Assembly: GCA_949451605.1 (NCBI GenBank)
Contig: CASTSB010000006.1
Coordinates: 1-64,000 of the forward strand
Length of the DNA stretch: 64,000 nt
Direction: 5' to 3'
DNA from: an uncultured Bacilli bacterium
Lineage (GTDB): Bacteria; Bacillota_I; Bacilli_A; RF39; UBA660
A model generated the notes under the pieces. It was not told the DNA's origin. It was given only the letters and a program-made list of their open reading frames with translations, and ran no database searches. Below are positions 8,166 to 17,068 of the stretch, one piece after another; the stretch's first letter is position 1, and each line of letters begins with the position of its first letter. A program made the position numbers and the translations under genes.

Positions 8166-9581
8166 ATGAAAAAAACAAAGATTATTTGTAGTATTGGTCC
8201 TGCTTCTAATCAAGTAGATGTTATGGAAAAAATGGTTTTAGCAGGAATGAATATCGCAAGAATTAACTTTTCACATGCAACATTAGAAGAAAGACAACAA
8301 GCTCAAGATTCTGTTCGTGAGGTTCGTAAAAGAACAGGAATGAATGTTGCTATTTTATGGGATACTAAAGGACCTGAATTTAGAAGTGGTACTTTAGAAG
8401 GTGAATCAATTGATTTAATTGAAGGAAACACAATTCGTTTAGTTAAAGAAAGTGTTGTTGGAAATCAAGAAAGAATTTCTGTTAATCATCCAGAAGCAAT
8501 TGATAGCTTAGAAGTTGGTAATGCAGTATTACTTGAAAATGCTAAGATGAGAATTGAAGTTATAAGTAAGGAAGCTGATGGTGTAACTTGTAAGATTATT
8601 AATGGTGGAAAATTAGGTAATCGTAAGAGCTTAAGTGTTCCTGGTATTAAATTAAATATTCCTTATATTAGTGATGAAGATAGAGCAGATATTAAATATG
8701 CTTGTGAACATGGTGGAGAATTCTTAGCTTGTTCATTTATATCTTCTAAAGAAGATGTTTTTGCAATTAAAGAATTATTGAAGGAATACGGAAGAGAAGA
8801 TATTCAAATTATTTGTAAAATTGAGAGTGAATTAGGAATTAAAAACTTAGAAGAAATTCTTGAAGTTTCTGCTGGTATCATGGTTGCTCGTGGAGACTTA
8901 GGAAGTGAAATTCCAAGTGAAAGATTACCAATTGTTCAAAAATCAATGATTAAAGCTGCTAGACGTGCTGGAAAGATTTGTATCGTTGCTACTGAAATGC
9001 TTGAAACAATGATGGAAAATGTTAGACCTAAAAGAGCAGAAACTTCAGATATTGCTAATGCAGTACTTGATGGAACAGATGCAGTTATGTTAAGTGGTGA
9101 AACTACAGTTGGAAAACATCCAATTGAAACAGTAGCTGCTATGGCAAATATTTGTGAGACTACAGAACAATATGCTAAATTTAATTATGTAGCAACACAA
9201 GATCATGTTGATACAATTCCAGGAGCTATAGCTGAATGTGTAGTTGAAAGTTCTAATCGTTTAGGTGGTAAAGTAATATGTGCTTCTTCAATTAGTGGAA
9301 CAACTGCTAGAATGATTAGTAATTTAAAACCTAATGCTCCTATTCTTGCATTAGTACCAGATGAAAAGACTGGACGTCGTGTTGCACTTAACTGGGGAGT
9401 TTATCCTGCAATAGTTGCTTCTCCTGCTTCAACTGATCAAATGATAATGGAAAGTGTTAGATGTGCTAAAGAACAAATGGGATTAACTGCTGGAGATAAA
9501 ATAGTTATTACTGGAAGTTTTCCTAATAATGGGGAATCTCGTCCTACTAACTTTATGAAAATAGAAGAAATTTCTGAGTAG
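8166..9581 (+). CDS. pyk: Pyruvate kinase
   Basis: 471 residues. It converts phosphoenolpyruvate and ADP to pyruvate and ATP, the last step of glycolysis. The N-terminus KTKIICSIGPAS, the general acid/base Lys218 (ICKIES) and the signature MVARGDLG (about 245-252) are all present. It is the short form, like the Escherichia coli enzyme; the extra C-terminal PEP-utiliser-like domain of Bacillus Pyk is absent. ATG 8166 follows AGGAGG by 9 nt; another ATG at 8162 is out of frame. It has its own promoter and terminator. Confidence 0.97.
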   Translation: MKKTKIICSIGPASNQVDVMEKMVLAGMNIARINFSHATLEERQQAQDSVREVRKRTGMNVAILWDTKGPEFRSGTLEGESIDLIEGNTIRLVKESVVGNQERISVNHPEAIDSLEVGNAVLLENAKMRIEVISKEADGVTCKIINGGKLGNRKSLSVPGIKLNIPYISDEDRADIKYACEHGGEFLACSFISSKEDVFAIKELLKEYGREDIQIICKIESELGIKNLEEILEVSAGIMVARGDLGSEIPSERLPIVQKSMIKAARRAGKICIVATEMLETMMENVRPKRAETSDIANAVLDGTDAVMLSGETTVGKHPIETVAAMANICETTEQYAKFNYVATQDHVDTIPGAIAECVVESSNRLGGKVICASSISGTTARMISNLKPNAPILALVPDEKTGRRVALNWGVYPAIVASPASTDQMIMESVRCAKEQMGLTAGDKIVITGSFPNNGESRPTNFMKIEEISE

Positions 9582-9586
9582 TTTAA

Positions 9587-9616
9587 AAAAATACAAATTA
9601 TTTTGTATTTTTTTTT
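9587..9616 (+). terminator. Terminator after pyk
   Basis: A 12-bp A/T-rich stem (9587-9598 with 9603-9614) with TTAT loop and T-run. Confidence 0.75.
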
Positions 9617-9685
9617 GGTTTTCTTTTTCTTTTTCGAATTATTTATATGAGAAGATAATTTCTCAATAATTAGGAAGGAGAAAAT

Positions 9686-10666
9686 ATGTTAAAAAAGGCA
9701 GTACTAGATATGGAAACATCTAATAAAAATCGATATCATTTAAGTGATTATAAAAGGGGTGATATTTTTCCTATAGTTTCAGATGTTATGTTTCATACTA
9801 TGCTTAATAATTCTACTAGAAAAATTTATATTTCTTATTTTTTAGCAGTTTTATTGGATAAAGATTTTGATCAAATAGTAAAAAATATTAAATTTGAGAA
9901 AAACAAGTTAGATAAAGCTAATTATTTTGAATCATTTAAAACAGTAGACTTTGTTTGTACTATTGATGGAGATATTTATAATGTTGAAATGAACAATAAT
10001 CCAGATGTATCTACGCTTGAGAGAAATATTTCTTATTCTCAAGATTTATATAAGAGCTCAATGAAGATGGGAGATAATAAATACTCTTATAATAATGTTA
10101 TACAAATTAATATTAATAATTTTTCTTTTAGAGGGAAAAGTGAAACGAAAGAGATATTTTATCTTAAGAACGAAAATAATCAAATCTTAACTAATAAAAT
10201 CCAATTTATATATTTATATCTTCCCAACATCAAAGAAAAATATTATAATAATATCGAACTAGAAAAATTTGAAAAACTACTTTTAATTTTTAATGAAAAG
10301 GAAAGTGAAAATTTATCTAAGCTTTATAGGGGTGATAAGATTATGGAGACATATAGAAGAGATGCGAAAAACGCAAGTGTGGATGAAGAAATAATAGGGC
10401 TTTATGATAAAGAAGCAAATGATGAGATGTTATTTCATATGCGAATGGATGAAGCTACAAGAAATGGCCTTAAAAATGGAATGAAGCAGGGGTTAGAACA
10501 AGGATTAGAACAGGGGCTAGAACGAGGGTTAGAGCAAGGATTAGAGCAAGGTGCTATGCAAGAAAAAAGACGACTTGCGACTAACATGTTATTAGAAGGT
10601 ATAGATAAGAAGATAATAGCTAAATGTAGTGGCTTACCTTTAGAAGAAATTGATAAATTAAAGTAA
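9686..10666 (+). CDS. Rpn-family recombination-promoting nuclease / putative PD-(D/E)XK transposase
   Basis: 326 residues, PF12784-type. The N-terminal part (about 20-130) holds the nuclease core: FPIVSDVMFHTML, then Asp88 (KTVDFV) and Glu101 (YNVEMN), fitting the D...E-x-(Q/N) active site of Rpn/RpnA proteins. The C-terminus has a tract of GLEQ/GLER-type heptad repeats (about 262-290), then a short helix-turn-helix-like tail ending LEEIDKLK, both typical of the family. AAGGAG precedes the ATG. No inverted repeats of an IS element are seen around it. Members in other species promote recombination or act in phage defence; which applies here is unknown. Confidence 0.85.
   Translation: MLKKAVLDMETSNKNRYHLSDYKRGDIFPIVSDVMFHTMLNNSTRKIYISYFLAVLLDKDFDQIVKNIKFEKNKLDKANYFESFKTVDFVCTIDGDIYNVEMNNNPDVSTLERNISYSQDLYKSSMKMGDNKYSYNNVIQININNFSFRGKSETKEIFYLKNENNQILTNKIQFIYLYLPNIKEKYYNNIELEKFEKLLLIFNEKESENLSKLYRGDKIMETYRRDAKNASVDEEIIGLYDKEANDEMLFHMRMDEATRNGLKNGMKQGLEQGLEQGLERGLEQGLEQGAMQEKRRLATNMLLEGIDKKIIAKCSGLPLEEIDKLK
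10489..10555 (+). repeat. Short tandem repeats encoding a GLEQG tract
   Basis: Imperfect 12-nt units encode GLEQ-type tetrapeptides. Units differ at third positions, but the tract could still expand or contract by slippage. It lies in the C-terminal part of the Rpn-family gene. Confidence 0.7.
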
Positions 10667-10669
10667 CAA

Positions 10670-10698
10670 AAAAAGAGTAAAACTACTCTTTTTCTTTT
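10670..10698. terminator. Bidirectional terminator (Rpn gene / minus-strand operon)
   Basis: Perfect 10-bp stem 10670-10679 with 10684-10693, 4-nt loop, between convergent genes. Confidence 0.8.
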
Positions 10699-11021
10699 TC
10701 TAATAATTCAAAATATTTTTTGTATAGATATTGAACTCCGTTTTCTAAATGATAGTAATGAAAAATATAGAAAACAAATAAAATAAATGTTAATAAAAAT
10801 AATATAAATAGTCCTATGTTTTCAACTAAAAGGGCAAAGCATAAAAATAATATACAAGAAATACCTACGAAAAAGGTTACTATTAAATGGACTAATCGTT
10901 CGTGTTGAAAAAATTGAATTTTTGTAAGAGTTTCATTTATTTTTTTATCCTTTTCTTTAACTTTTTCTTCTTTTATTATTTTATTTATTTGTTCAATAAA
11001 TAAATCTAATTCATCTTTCAT
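10683..11021 (-). CDS. Small two-helix membrane protein, unknown
   Basis: 112 residues. A charged, helical N-terminal half (1-40) precedes two adjacent transmembrane helices (about 44-65 and 68-92) and a charged tail. I do not recognise the family. It is the last gene of the minus-strand group tmcAL-gmk-this gene, 32 nt after gmk, so it is probably co-transcribed. No function can be assigned. Confidence 0.6.
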   Translation of the reverse strand: MKDELDLFIEQINKIIKEEKVKEKDKKINETLTKIQFFQHERLVHLIVTFFVGISCILFLCFALLVENIGLFILFLLTFILFVFYIFHYYHLENGVQYLYKKYFELLEKEKE

Positions 11022-11053
11022 ATAATCACCAATGATATTATATCATAATAAAC

Positions 11054-11737
11054 TTAATTAATTTTGTCTGTAATTGAATTGTTTTTAAAATCTTTAGCCA
11101 TTAATATTTCATGAATTTCTTCTTCTTTAGTATCTAGATATACTTCTTCAATTCTATCAACTCGGCATTTTTCTGCTTTTATAATAGACTCAACTTTGTC
11201 AATTGCTTCATCTAGTTTATCATTTACTACTACGTAGTTATATTTTGTTACTTCATTTATTTCCTTATAGGCTGTGTGAAATCTTTCTAATATTTTTTCA
11301 TTTGTTTCTGTTCCACGATTTTTTAATCTTTCTACTAAAATTTTTAAAGATGGTGGCATAATAAATATAAATAATGCTTCTGGTATTAATTTTTTTATAT
11401 TTGAAGCACCTTCAATTTCAATTTCTAATATTACATCTATACCTTGATCTAATTTTTCTTTGATATATTCTTTTGGAGTACCATAATAATTTCCAGCGTA
11501 GTTAGTATATTCAAGAAAATAATTACTCTTTATTTTCTCTTCAAATTCATCTTCAGTAAGATAAAAATAATTAACTCCTTCTTTTTCTCCTGGACGAGGT
11601 TTTCTTGAAGTTGCGGATACAGATAACCAACGCGATTTATTATCAATTTCTAATAAGCCCTTAATAACGCTTCCTTTTCCACCACCACTTGGTGAACTTA
11701 TTACTATAATTTGACCTGTTTTCTTTGCTTTAATCAT
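11054..11737 (-). CDS. gmk: Guanylate kinase
   Basis: 227 residues. It phosphorylates GMP to GDP with ATP. The P-loop region SPSGGGKGS is at about 15-23, and the GMP-binding RKPRPGE and GVNYFYL follow near 45-57, with the LVERLKNRGTE lid further on. It is about 20 residues longer than typical because of a charged C-terminal extension. AAGGAG precedes the ATG. It overlaps the end of tmcAL by 8 nt, showing translational coupling. Confidence 0.95.
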   Translation of the reverse strand: MIKAKKTGQIIVISSPSGGGKGSVIKGLLEIDNKSRWLSVSATSRKPRPGEKEGVNYFYLTEDEFEEKIKSNYFLEYTNYAGNYYGTPKEYIKEKLDQGIDVILEIEIEGASNIKKLIPEALFIFIMPPSLKILVERLKNRGTETNEKILERFHTAYKEINEVTKYNYVVVNDKLDEAIDKVESIIKAEKCRVDRIEEVYLDTKEEEIHEILMAKDFKNNSITDKIN

Positions 11738-12881
11738 GTTTTTCTCCTTTATTTAAATGGTTTTTATATTCGTTTTCTATGATTTCTTTATAATTATTTG
11801 AAGTAAGTGCGTATATTTTTGTTGTGTTTATTTCAAATTCTAACATATCATCTTTATTTTTATTTATTTTACTTATTATTTTAACATCAACATCTTTTTT
11901 TATTTTGTTTAAATAAATTCTTCCCTTAGGTGAAAATCCTAATAATCGTATGTAGGAAATATTATTTAATTTTTTAGCATCTTCTTTTGTAAATCCAACT
12001 AGAATATGTAATAACATTCTTTGAATTTTACTATGGGTATATCTTTTACTTTTTAATTTATCTATTAGTTCCTCATAAGTGTTAGACGATTCTATTTCTT
12101 TCTTTATTAAATTATCTATTCCTTCATTTACAGTTTGATAAATAGATAAATCTTCAGTAGTTAAAATTTTATATTTTAAATAGCTAAAATAGTCATCAAT
12201 AAAATGAAGATCTTTTAGAAATGGTAAAACATATTTTGGAACTGAAGAGGTTATATCTTTATTTTCTTTTAGTGCTTTACGAATTGAAGTTGCCGAAGAG
12301 ATGTCGTTTTCTAAATCTTGACTATGATAGTCATTAGTTCTCTTAATGGCTTCAAGTTTAATATTAAAATTATTTTGTTTTATTGTTTTTAAGTAGCTTA
12401 TGCCTAATAGATCGTTGGGGGTATCTATTACTTTTCCAGTTAAATCTTTTAAAGCAAGAGAAAGAGCTGTTGGATAATTATTGCCAAATTTTGAATAAAT
12501 TTTTACCAATTTATCAAAGTCTTCATTTTCTAATTGACAATTAACGATAGTTTCTAAATCCTCTAAATTATTACTTTCGCTTCCGAATACAATTTTATCT
12601 ACTTTTAGTTTATTTAATATAGAAATGGCTCCATAACTAAAGTAATCAGCTGATTGAGTTGCGAATGGAAAAGGGAGCTCTACTACTATATCAATACCAG
12701 CTAGAATAGCAATTTCTGCTTTTTTAAATTTATCAATTATTGAGACTTCGCCACGTTCTGTGAAATTTCCACTTATAACAGCTATAATAGTTGCATCTTT
12801 ATATTTTTCTTTTATTTTATTAATATGATATAAATGTCCGTTATGAAAAGGATTATATTCGGCAATAATTCCAATGGTCAT
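11730..12881 (-). CDS. tmcAL: tRNA(Met) cytidine acetate ligase TmcAL
   Basis: 383 residues, YlbM/TmcAL family. It activates acetate with ATP and acetylates the wobble C34 of elongator tRNA-Met. The nucleotidyltransferase motif is at the N-terminus (GIIAEYNPFHNGH, residues 4-16), and SGNFTERGE (about 37-45) is the other family signature. The C-terminal domain is helical and lysine rich. AGAGGGA is upstream of the ATG. It is the first gene of the minus-strand group and divergent from murG. Confidence 0.92.
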   Translation of the reverse strand: MTIGIIAEYNPFHNGHLYHINKIKEKYKDATIIAVISGNFTERGEVSIIDKFKKAEIAILAGIDIVVELPFPFATQSADYFSYGAISILNKLKVDKIVFGSESNNLEDLETIVNCQLENEDFDKLVKIYSKFGNNYPTALSLALKDLTGKVIDTPNDLLGISYLKTIKQNNFNIKLEAIKRTNDYHSQDLENDISSATSIRKALKENKDITSSVPKYVLPFLKDLHFIDDYFSYLKYKILTTEDLSIYQTVNEGIDNLIKKEIESSNTYEELIDKLKSKRYTHSKIQRMLLHILVGFTKEDAKKLNNISYIRLLGFSPKGRIYLNKIKKDVDVKIISKINKNKDDMLEFEINTTKIYALTSNNYKEIIENEYKNHLNKGEKHD

Positions 12882-13057
12882 ATTAAGTCCCTCTTTCTTT
12901 TTTCTTGTATTTTAACATATTTTGTTTTTTTTAACAATTTATTCTATATTTAATTTTTTTACATAAATTATAGTAATTGTAAAGGAAAAAGATATTTAGT
13001 TATAATAGTTAAAATTAAGTGAATTTATGTTATAATTAAATAACTGAGGTGAGAGGC

Positions 13058-14134
13058 ATGAGAGCTGTTGTAGTGGCAGGTGGTACTGGAGGACATATTT
13101 ATCCAGCGATTGCGATTATCAATAAAATAAAGGAAAAAGAAAATAACAGTGAATTTTTATATTTTGGAACTACTGATAGAATGGAAAAAGATATTATTCC
13201 AAAACTTGGTATACCTTATATCGGACTTTCTATGTCTGGCTTAAATAGAAAAAATATTTTTAAAAATTTTTCTGTAATGAAAAAATTTTTTGAAGCGGTT
13301 AATACTGCGAAGGATGAATTGAAGAAATTTAATCCTGATATAGTTATTGGAGTAGGAGGATATATTACTGCTCCTGTACTATATGCAGCACATTCTTTAA
13401 AATATAAAGTTGTTATTCATGAACAGAATTCTATTCCTGGCGTTTCTAATAAATTCTTGTCTAATTTTGCGGATAAGGTCTTTATTTCACTGCCAAATAG
13501 TGCTAAATATTTTAATTCTAAAAAGGTAATATATACTGGTAATCCAAGAAGTGAAGAAATTAAGAATGTTCAAAAAAAATCAAGAGAGACTCTAGGATTT
13601 GATAAAGATAAAAAATTGGTAGTTATTGTTATGGGGTCTCTTGGATCTACTACTATGAGTAAAAAAATTATTGATTTAATTCCTGGTTTTGATAATAAAA
13701 GTTATCAAGTATTAATAGTTACTGGAAAAGATTATTACGAAGAATTTTTAAAAGAAAATATTCCAAATAATGTTAAGGTTGTTCCTTTTATGGATGATTT
13801 GATAAATTATTTGAAGGATAGTGATTTAATTATTTCAAGAGCAGGAGCTTCTACAATTGCAGAAATAACTTCTATTGGGCTTCCTGCGATATTAGTTCCA
13901 TCTCCATATGTTACTCATAATCATCAGTTTTTAAACGCTAAAGAATTAGAAGAAAATAATGCATGTGTAATAGTACCAGAAGAAGAATTTTCAAGAAAAA
14001 AGATTATTTTAGAAATAGATAAATTATTTGATAATTTGGATCTTTATAGTAAAATGAAAGAAAGTAGTAAAAAGTTAGGTGTTTTAGATTCTGCTTCTAA
14101 AATATATGATGAAATAAAACAATTAATTGGGTGA
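13058..14134 (+). CDS. murG: UDP-GlcNAc transferase MurG (lipid II synthesis)
   Basis: 358 residues, GT28 glycosyltransferase. It adds GlcNAc to lipid I at the inner face of the membrane. The GGTGGHIYPA motif is at 8-17, VGVGGY at about 90-95, and the C-terminal donor site includes SRAGASTIAEI. ATG 13058 is chosen over an in-frame GTG at 13049 that lies within the AGGTGAG ribosome site. TATAAT at 13031-13036 is the probable -10. It opens the murG-murB-divIB group and overlaps the next reading frame region by a few bases. Confidence 0.96.
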   Translation: MRAVVVAGGTGGHIYPAIAIINKIKEKENNSEFLYFGTTDRMEKDIIPKLGIPYIGLSMSGLNRKNIFKNFSVMKKFFEAVNTAKDELKKFNPDIVIGVGGYITAPVLYAAHSLKYKVVIHEQNSIPGVSNKFLSNFADKVFISLPNSAKYFNSKKVIYTGNPRSEEIKNVQKKSRETLGFDKDKKLVVIVMGSLGSTTMSKKIIDLIPGFDNKSYQVLIVTGKDYYEEFLKENIPNNVKVVPFMDDLINYLKDSDLIISRAGASTIAEITSIGLPAILVPSPYVTHNHQFLNAKELEENNACVIVPEEEFSRKKIILEIDKLFDNLDLYSKMKESSKKLGVLDSASKIYDEIKQLIG

Positions 14135-14142
14135 TAAAAAAG

Positions 14143-15051
14143 ATGAAAAAAATTCTTGATGAAATAGAAAAATTAAATTTAGGTAAAATAGAAAGAGATG
14201 TTTTATTAAAAAAATACACTACTTATAAAGTTGGTGGAGTTGCGAAAGCTATAATTTATCCTAAAAATGTAAATTGTTTAATTGCTTTAATTAAATTATT
14301 AAAAAGTAACAATATTTGTTATAAGATTTTAGGAAATGGATCTAATGTGCTTTTTAGTAGTCGTGATTTTGATGGAATAATTATTAAATTGGATTTATTT
14401 GATGATATAGAATTTTTAAGTGGTAATAAAATAAGAGTTGGGGCAGGCTACTCTTTGATAAAACTTTGTATGATGGCGTGTAAAAAGTCTTTAGCTGGAC
14501 TTGAATTTGCTGCAGGTATCCCTGGTAGTGTAGGTGGAGCAGTATATATGAATGCTGGTGCTTATAAGAGTGATATGGGTTATATTGTACAAAGTGTAAA
14601 AGTTTTAACACCTGAGCTTAAAATAATTACTTTGGAAAATAAGGAAATGAATTTTCATTACAGAAGTTCTTTTCTTCAAACACATCCTGGATATATTTGT
14701 CTTGAAGTTACTTTAAAACTTAATAAAGGTAAGAAGGAAGCTATAGAAGATGTTATCAAAGAGCGTAAAAAAAGAAGAATAGATTCTCAACCCTTGGAGT
14801 ATCCTTCTGCAGGTAGTGTTTTTAGAAATCCACCAGGAATGTTTGCAGGTGCAATGATTGAAGAATTAGGTTTAAAGGGAATGAAAAAAGGTGGAGCGAT
14901 GGTTAGTGATAAGCATGCTAACTTTATCATTAATTATAAAAATGCTAGTAGTGAAGATATAAAATACTTAATTGATTATGTACATGATGAAGTTTTAAAA
15001 AAATATGATGTTGATATGAAAATAGAACAAGAATTTGTAAATTGGGAGTAG
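14143..15051 (+). CDS. murB: UDP-N-acetylenolpyruvoylglucosamine reductase MurB
   Basis: 302 residues. It reduces UDP-GlcNAc-enolpyruvate to UDP-MurNAc using NADPH and FAD. The FAD-binding domain shows TTYKVGG (about 27-33), GNGSNVLFS and the AGIPGSVGGAV segment; the substrate domain shows YPSAGSVFRNP with the catalytic Ser, and a C-terminal glutamate in KIEQEF. It has the short, type II-like form common in Gram-positives. ATG 14143 is 8 nt after the murG stop and has GGGTGA 9 nt upstream; a GTG at 14131 overlapping murG is less likely. Confidence 0.96.
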   Translation: MKKILDEIEKLNLGKIERDVLLKKYTTYKVGGVAKAIIYPKNVNCLIALIKLLKSNNICYKILGNGSNVLFSSRDFDGIIIKLDLFDDIEFLSGNKIRVGAGYSLIKLCMMACKKSLAGLEFAAGIPGSVGGAVYMNAGAYKSDMGYIVQSVKVLTPELKIITLENKEMNFHYRSSFLQTHPGYICLEVTLKLNKGKKEAIEDVIKERKKRRIDSQPLEYPSAGSVFRNPPGMFAGAMIEELGLKGMKKGGAMVSDKHANFIINYKNASSEDIKYLIDYVHDEVLKKYDVDMKIEQEFVNWE

Positions 15052-15055
15052 AAAT

Positions 15056-15745
15056 ATGCAGAAGAAAATAGTAAAGAAGAAAAAATTAAAATTATTAAAT
15101 TTTTTTATATTACTTTTAGTAATTACTTGTATTTCTTTATTAATTTACTTTTTATTACAAATAAAGGTTCAAAACATTATTATTAAAAATACAAATTATT
15201 TAAATGATGATTATATTTTAGATTTAGCTGGTATAAAGAATTATCCTAAATACTATAGTGTATCAACATCTAAAATAAAAAAGAAAATAGAGTCTTCTCC
15301 TTATATAGATAGTGCAAAAGTTAAAAGGAAATTTTTTAATACATTTGTAATAGATATAAAAGAGAGTAAAGCTTTGTATTATAGAGATAGTGATAAAAAT
15401 GTGGTTTTTTCTTCTGGAAAAAGTATAAATAATGATAAGAACTTTGTTATTTTTAGAATACCACGACTTTTAAATTATGTTCCTAATAATATTCAGAAAT
15501 ATTTTATAAAGGGTATGAGTGAAATAAGTGATTCAATACTAAGCAGAATTTCTGATATTTCTTATGATCCTAATGATATTGATAAAGAAAGATTTTTACT
15601 TTATATGGATGATGGCAATATGGTTTATTTAACGCTAACTAAGTTTAAAATGATAAATTATTATAATACTGTTCTTGAACAGCTTGAAGGTAAAAAGGGA
15701 ATATTATATTTAGATAATGGAAATCATTTCCAAATAAAAGAGTAA
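15056..15745 (+). CDS. divIB: Cell division protein DivIB/FtsQ
   Basis: 229 residues. A lysine-rich cytoplasmic N-terminus (1-13) and one membrane helix (about 14-36) precede a POTRA domain (about 37-105; NIIIKNTNYL, SSPYIDSAKVKRKF) and a FtsQ/DivIB beta domain. It acts in the divisome with DivIC and FtsL. It starts 4 nt after the murB stop. It is short compared with Bacillus DivIB (about 260). The call rests on architecture and position before ftsA. Confidence 0.88.
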   Translation: MQKKIVKKKKLKLLNFFILLLVITCISLLIYFLLQIKVQNIIIKNTNYLNDDYILDLAGIKNYPKYYSVSTSKIKKKIESSPYIDSAKVKRKFFNTFVIDIKESKALYYRDSDKNVVFSSGKSINNDKNFVIFRIPRLLNYVPNNIQKYFIKGMSEISDSILSRISDISYDPNDIDKERFLLYMDDGNMVYLTLTKFKMINYYNTVLEQLEGKKGILYLDNGNHFQIKE

Positions 15746-15829
15746 TTTGTGCTTAATGGAAAGGCTTAAAATATCCTTTTCTTTTTTTTTGCTTTATAGT
15801 ATAATGACTTTAAGATAGGAGATGCTTCG

Positions 15830-17056
15830 ATGGGTAATATTTATACTGGAATAGATTTGGGCAGTAATAGTATAAAGATTGTAGTTGCAGAAAAAAACAA
15901 GAGTAAATACAATGTTTTAGCTTGTACTAGTACTCCTTCTCGTGGTATTAAAAATGGGCAAGTAGTGGATGTGAAGTTAGCAGCTTCATCTATTAGTCAT
16001 TGTTTAAATAAGATTGAAGAAATGTTAGGCTTTAAAATATATAAAGTTATTTGTCTTGTACCTCCAACAAATTGTAAGATGGATATATTAATAGGTACAT
16101 GTGATGTAATTAATCCTAATATGATTAGTGGAATAGATGTTAGTAATGTATTAAATGAAGCAATAAAAGGATATAGATTATCTAATTACGAAATTATAAC
16201 AGCATCTCCAATAAGTTTTATAGTAGATGATACAGAAAATATTAAAGATCCTAAAGGGATGAGTGGAGATTCTTTAGAAGCAAAGGTTGTAATTGGTAGC
16301 GTTCCTAGAGAACCGCTTTGTAGAATATTAGAGGCAATTAATTTAAGCGGTTTAGAGACTGTAGATGTTGCATTTACTTCAACAGGGGATTATTATTCAG
16401 TTTTATCAAATGAGATTGAAGGCCTTGTTGGGGCAATAATTAATATTGGAGAGAATTCAACTGATGTCTCAATTTTTAATAAGGGAATACAGATTAAACA
16501 TTCATTGTTACAATTTGGTAGCTTTAATGTTGATAAAGATTTAGCTTATGTATATTCAATAGATAATATGGATGCTAAGAAAATCAAAGAGAACTTTGCA
16601 TTTGCACTTACATCATTAGCTGATAATAATGAGACTATAAAAGTTATTTGTAATGATAAAAGTAAGAAAGAAATTACTCAAACAGGAGTATCAAAGGTAG
16701 TTGAATCAAGGCTTAGAGAAATATTAAAAGTTTCTAAAAATGAAATAAAAAACTTAACAAATAGAGAAATACGTTATATAATTGTTACAGGTGGATTAAG
16801 CGAATTGCAAGGTTTTGACTATTTAGTTGATGAAGAATTTAATGGTCTTGCAAGAGTATGTAAAATTTCTACTATGGGCATAAGACATAATAAGTACAGT
16901 AGTGCTTTTGGTGTCATTAAATATTTTGATGAAAAACTTTCCTTAAGAGGAAAGAGTTATGATATGATAGATGAGATAGATAGAGAAAATCTAGTATCTA
17001 ATTCATTAAATAGCGATAACATTCTAGGTAAAGAGTTTGAACATTTATATGATTAA
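15830..17056 (+). CDS. ftsA: Cell division protein FtsA
   Basis: 408 residues, actin-like ATPase fold. The phosphate loop GIDLGSNSIK (about 6-15) and the second ATPase motif near IVTGGLSELQG are clear. FtsA normally tethers FtsZ to the membrane through a C-terminal amphipathic helix. The tail here (ending GKEFEHLYD) does not show an obvious one, which is odd. TAGGAG precedes the ATG and TATAAT is at 15800-15805, so ftsAZ probably has its own promoter. It is followed by ftsZ 12 nt downstream. Confidence 0.93.
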   Translation: MGNIYTGIDLGSNSIKIVVAEKNKSKYNVLACTSTPSRGIKNGQVVDVKLAASSISHCLNKIEEMLGFKIYKVICLVPPTNCKMDILIGTCDVINPNMISGIDVSNVLNEAIKGYRLSNYEIITASPISFIVDDTENIKDPKGMSGDSLEAKVVIGSVPREPLCRILEAINLSGLETVDVAFTSTGDYYSVLSNEIEGLVGAIINIGENSTDVSIFNKGIQIKHSLLQFGSFNVDKDLAYVYSIDNMDAKKIKENFAFALTSLADNNETIKVICNDKSKKEITQTGVSKVVESRLREILKVSKNEIKNLTNREIRYIIVTGGLSELQGFDYLVDEEFNGLARVCKISTMGIRHNKYSSAFGVIKYFDEKLSLRGKSYDMIDEIDRENLVSNSLNSDNILGKEFEHLYD

Positions 17057-17068
17057 GGAGGACGAGGT

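Noticed and set aside
9686..10666. Insertion sequence around the Rpn gene
   Set aside because: No terminal inverted repeats or target duplications found at its borders; the family is transposase-like only in nuclease fold.
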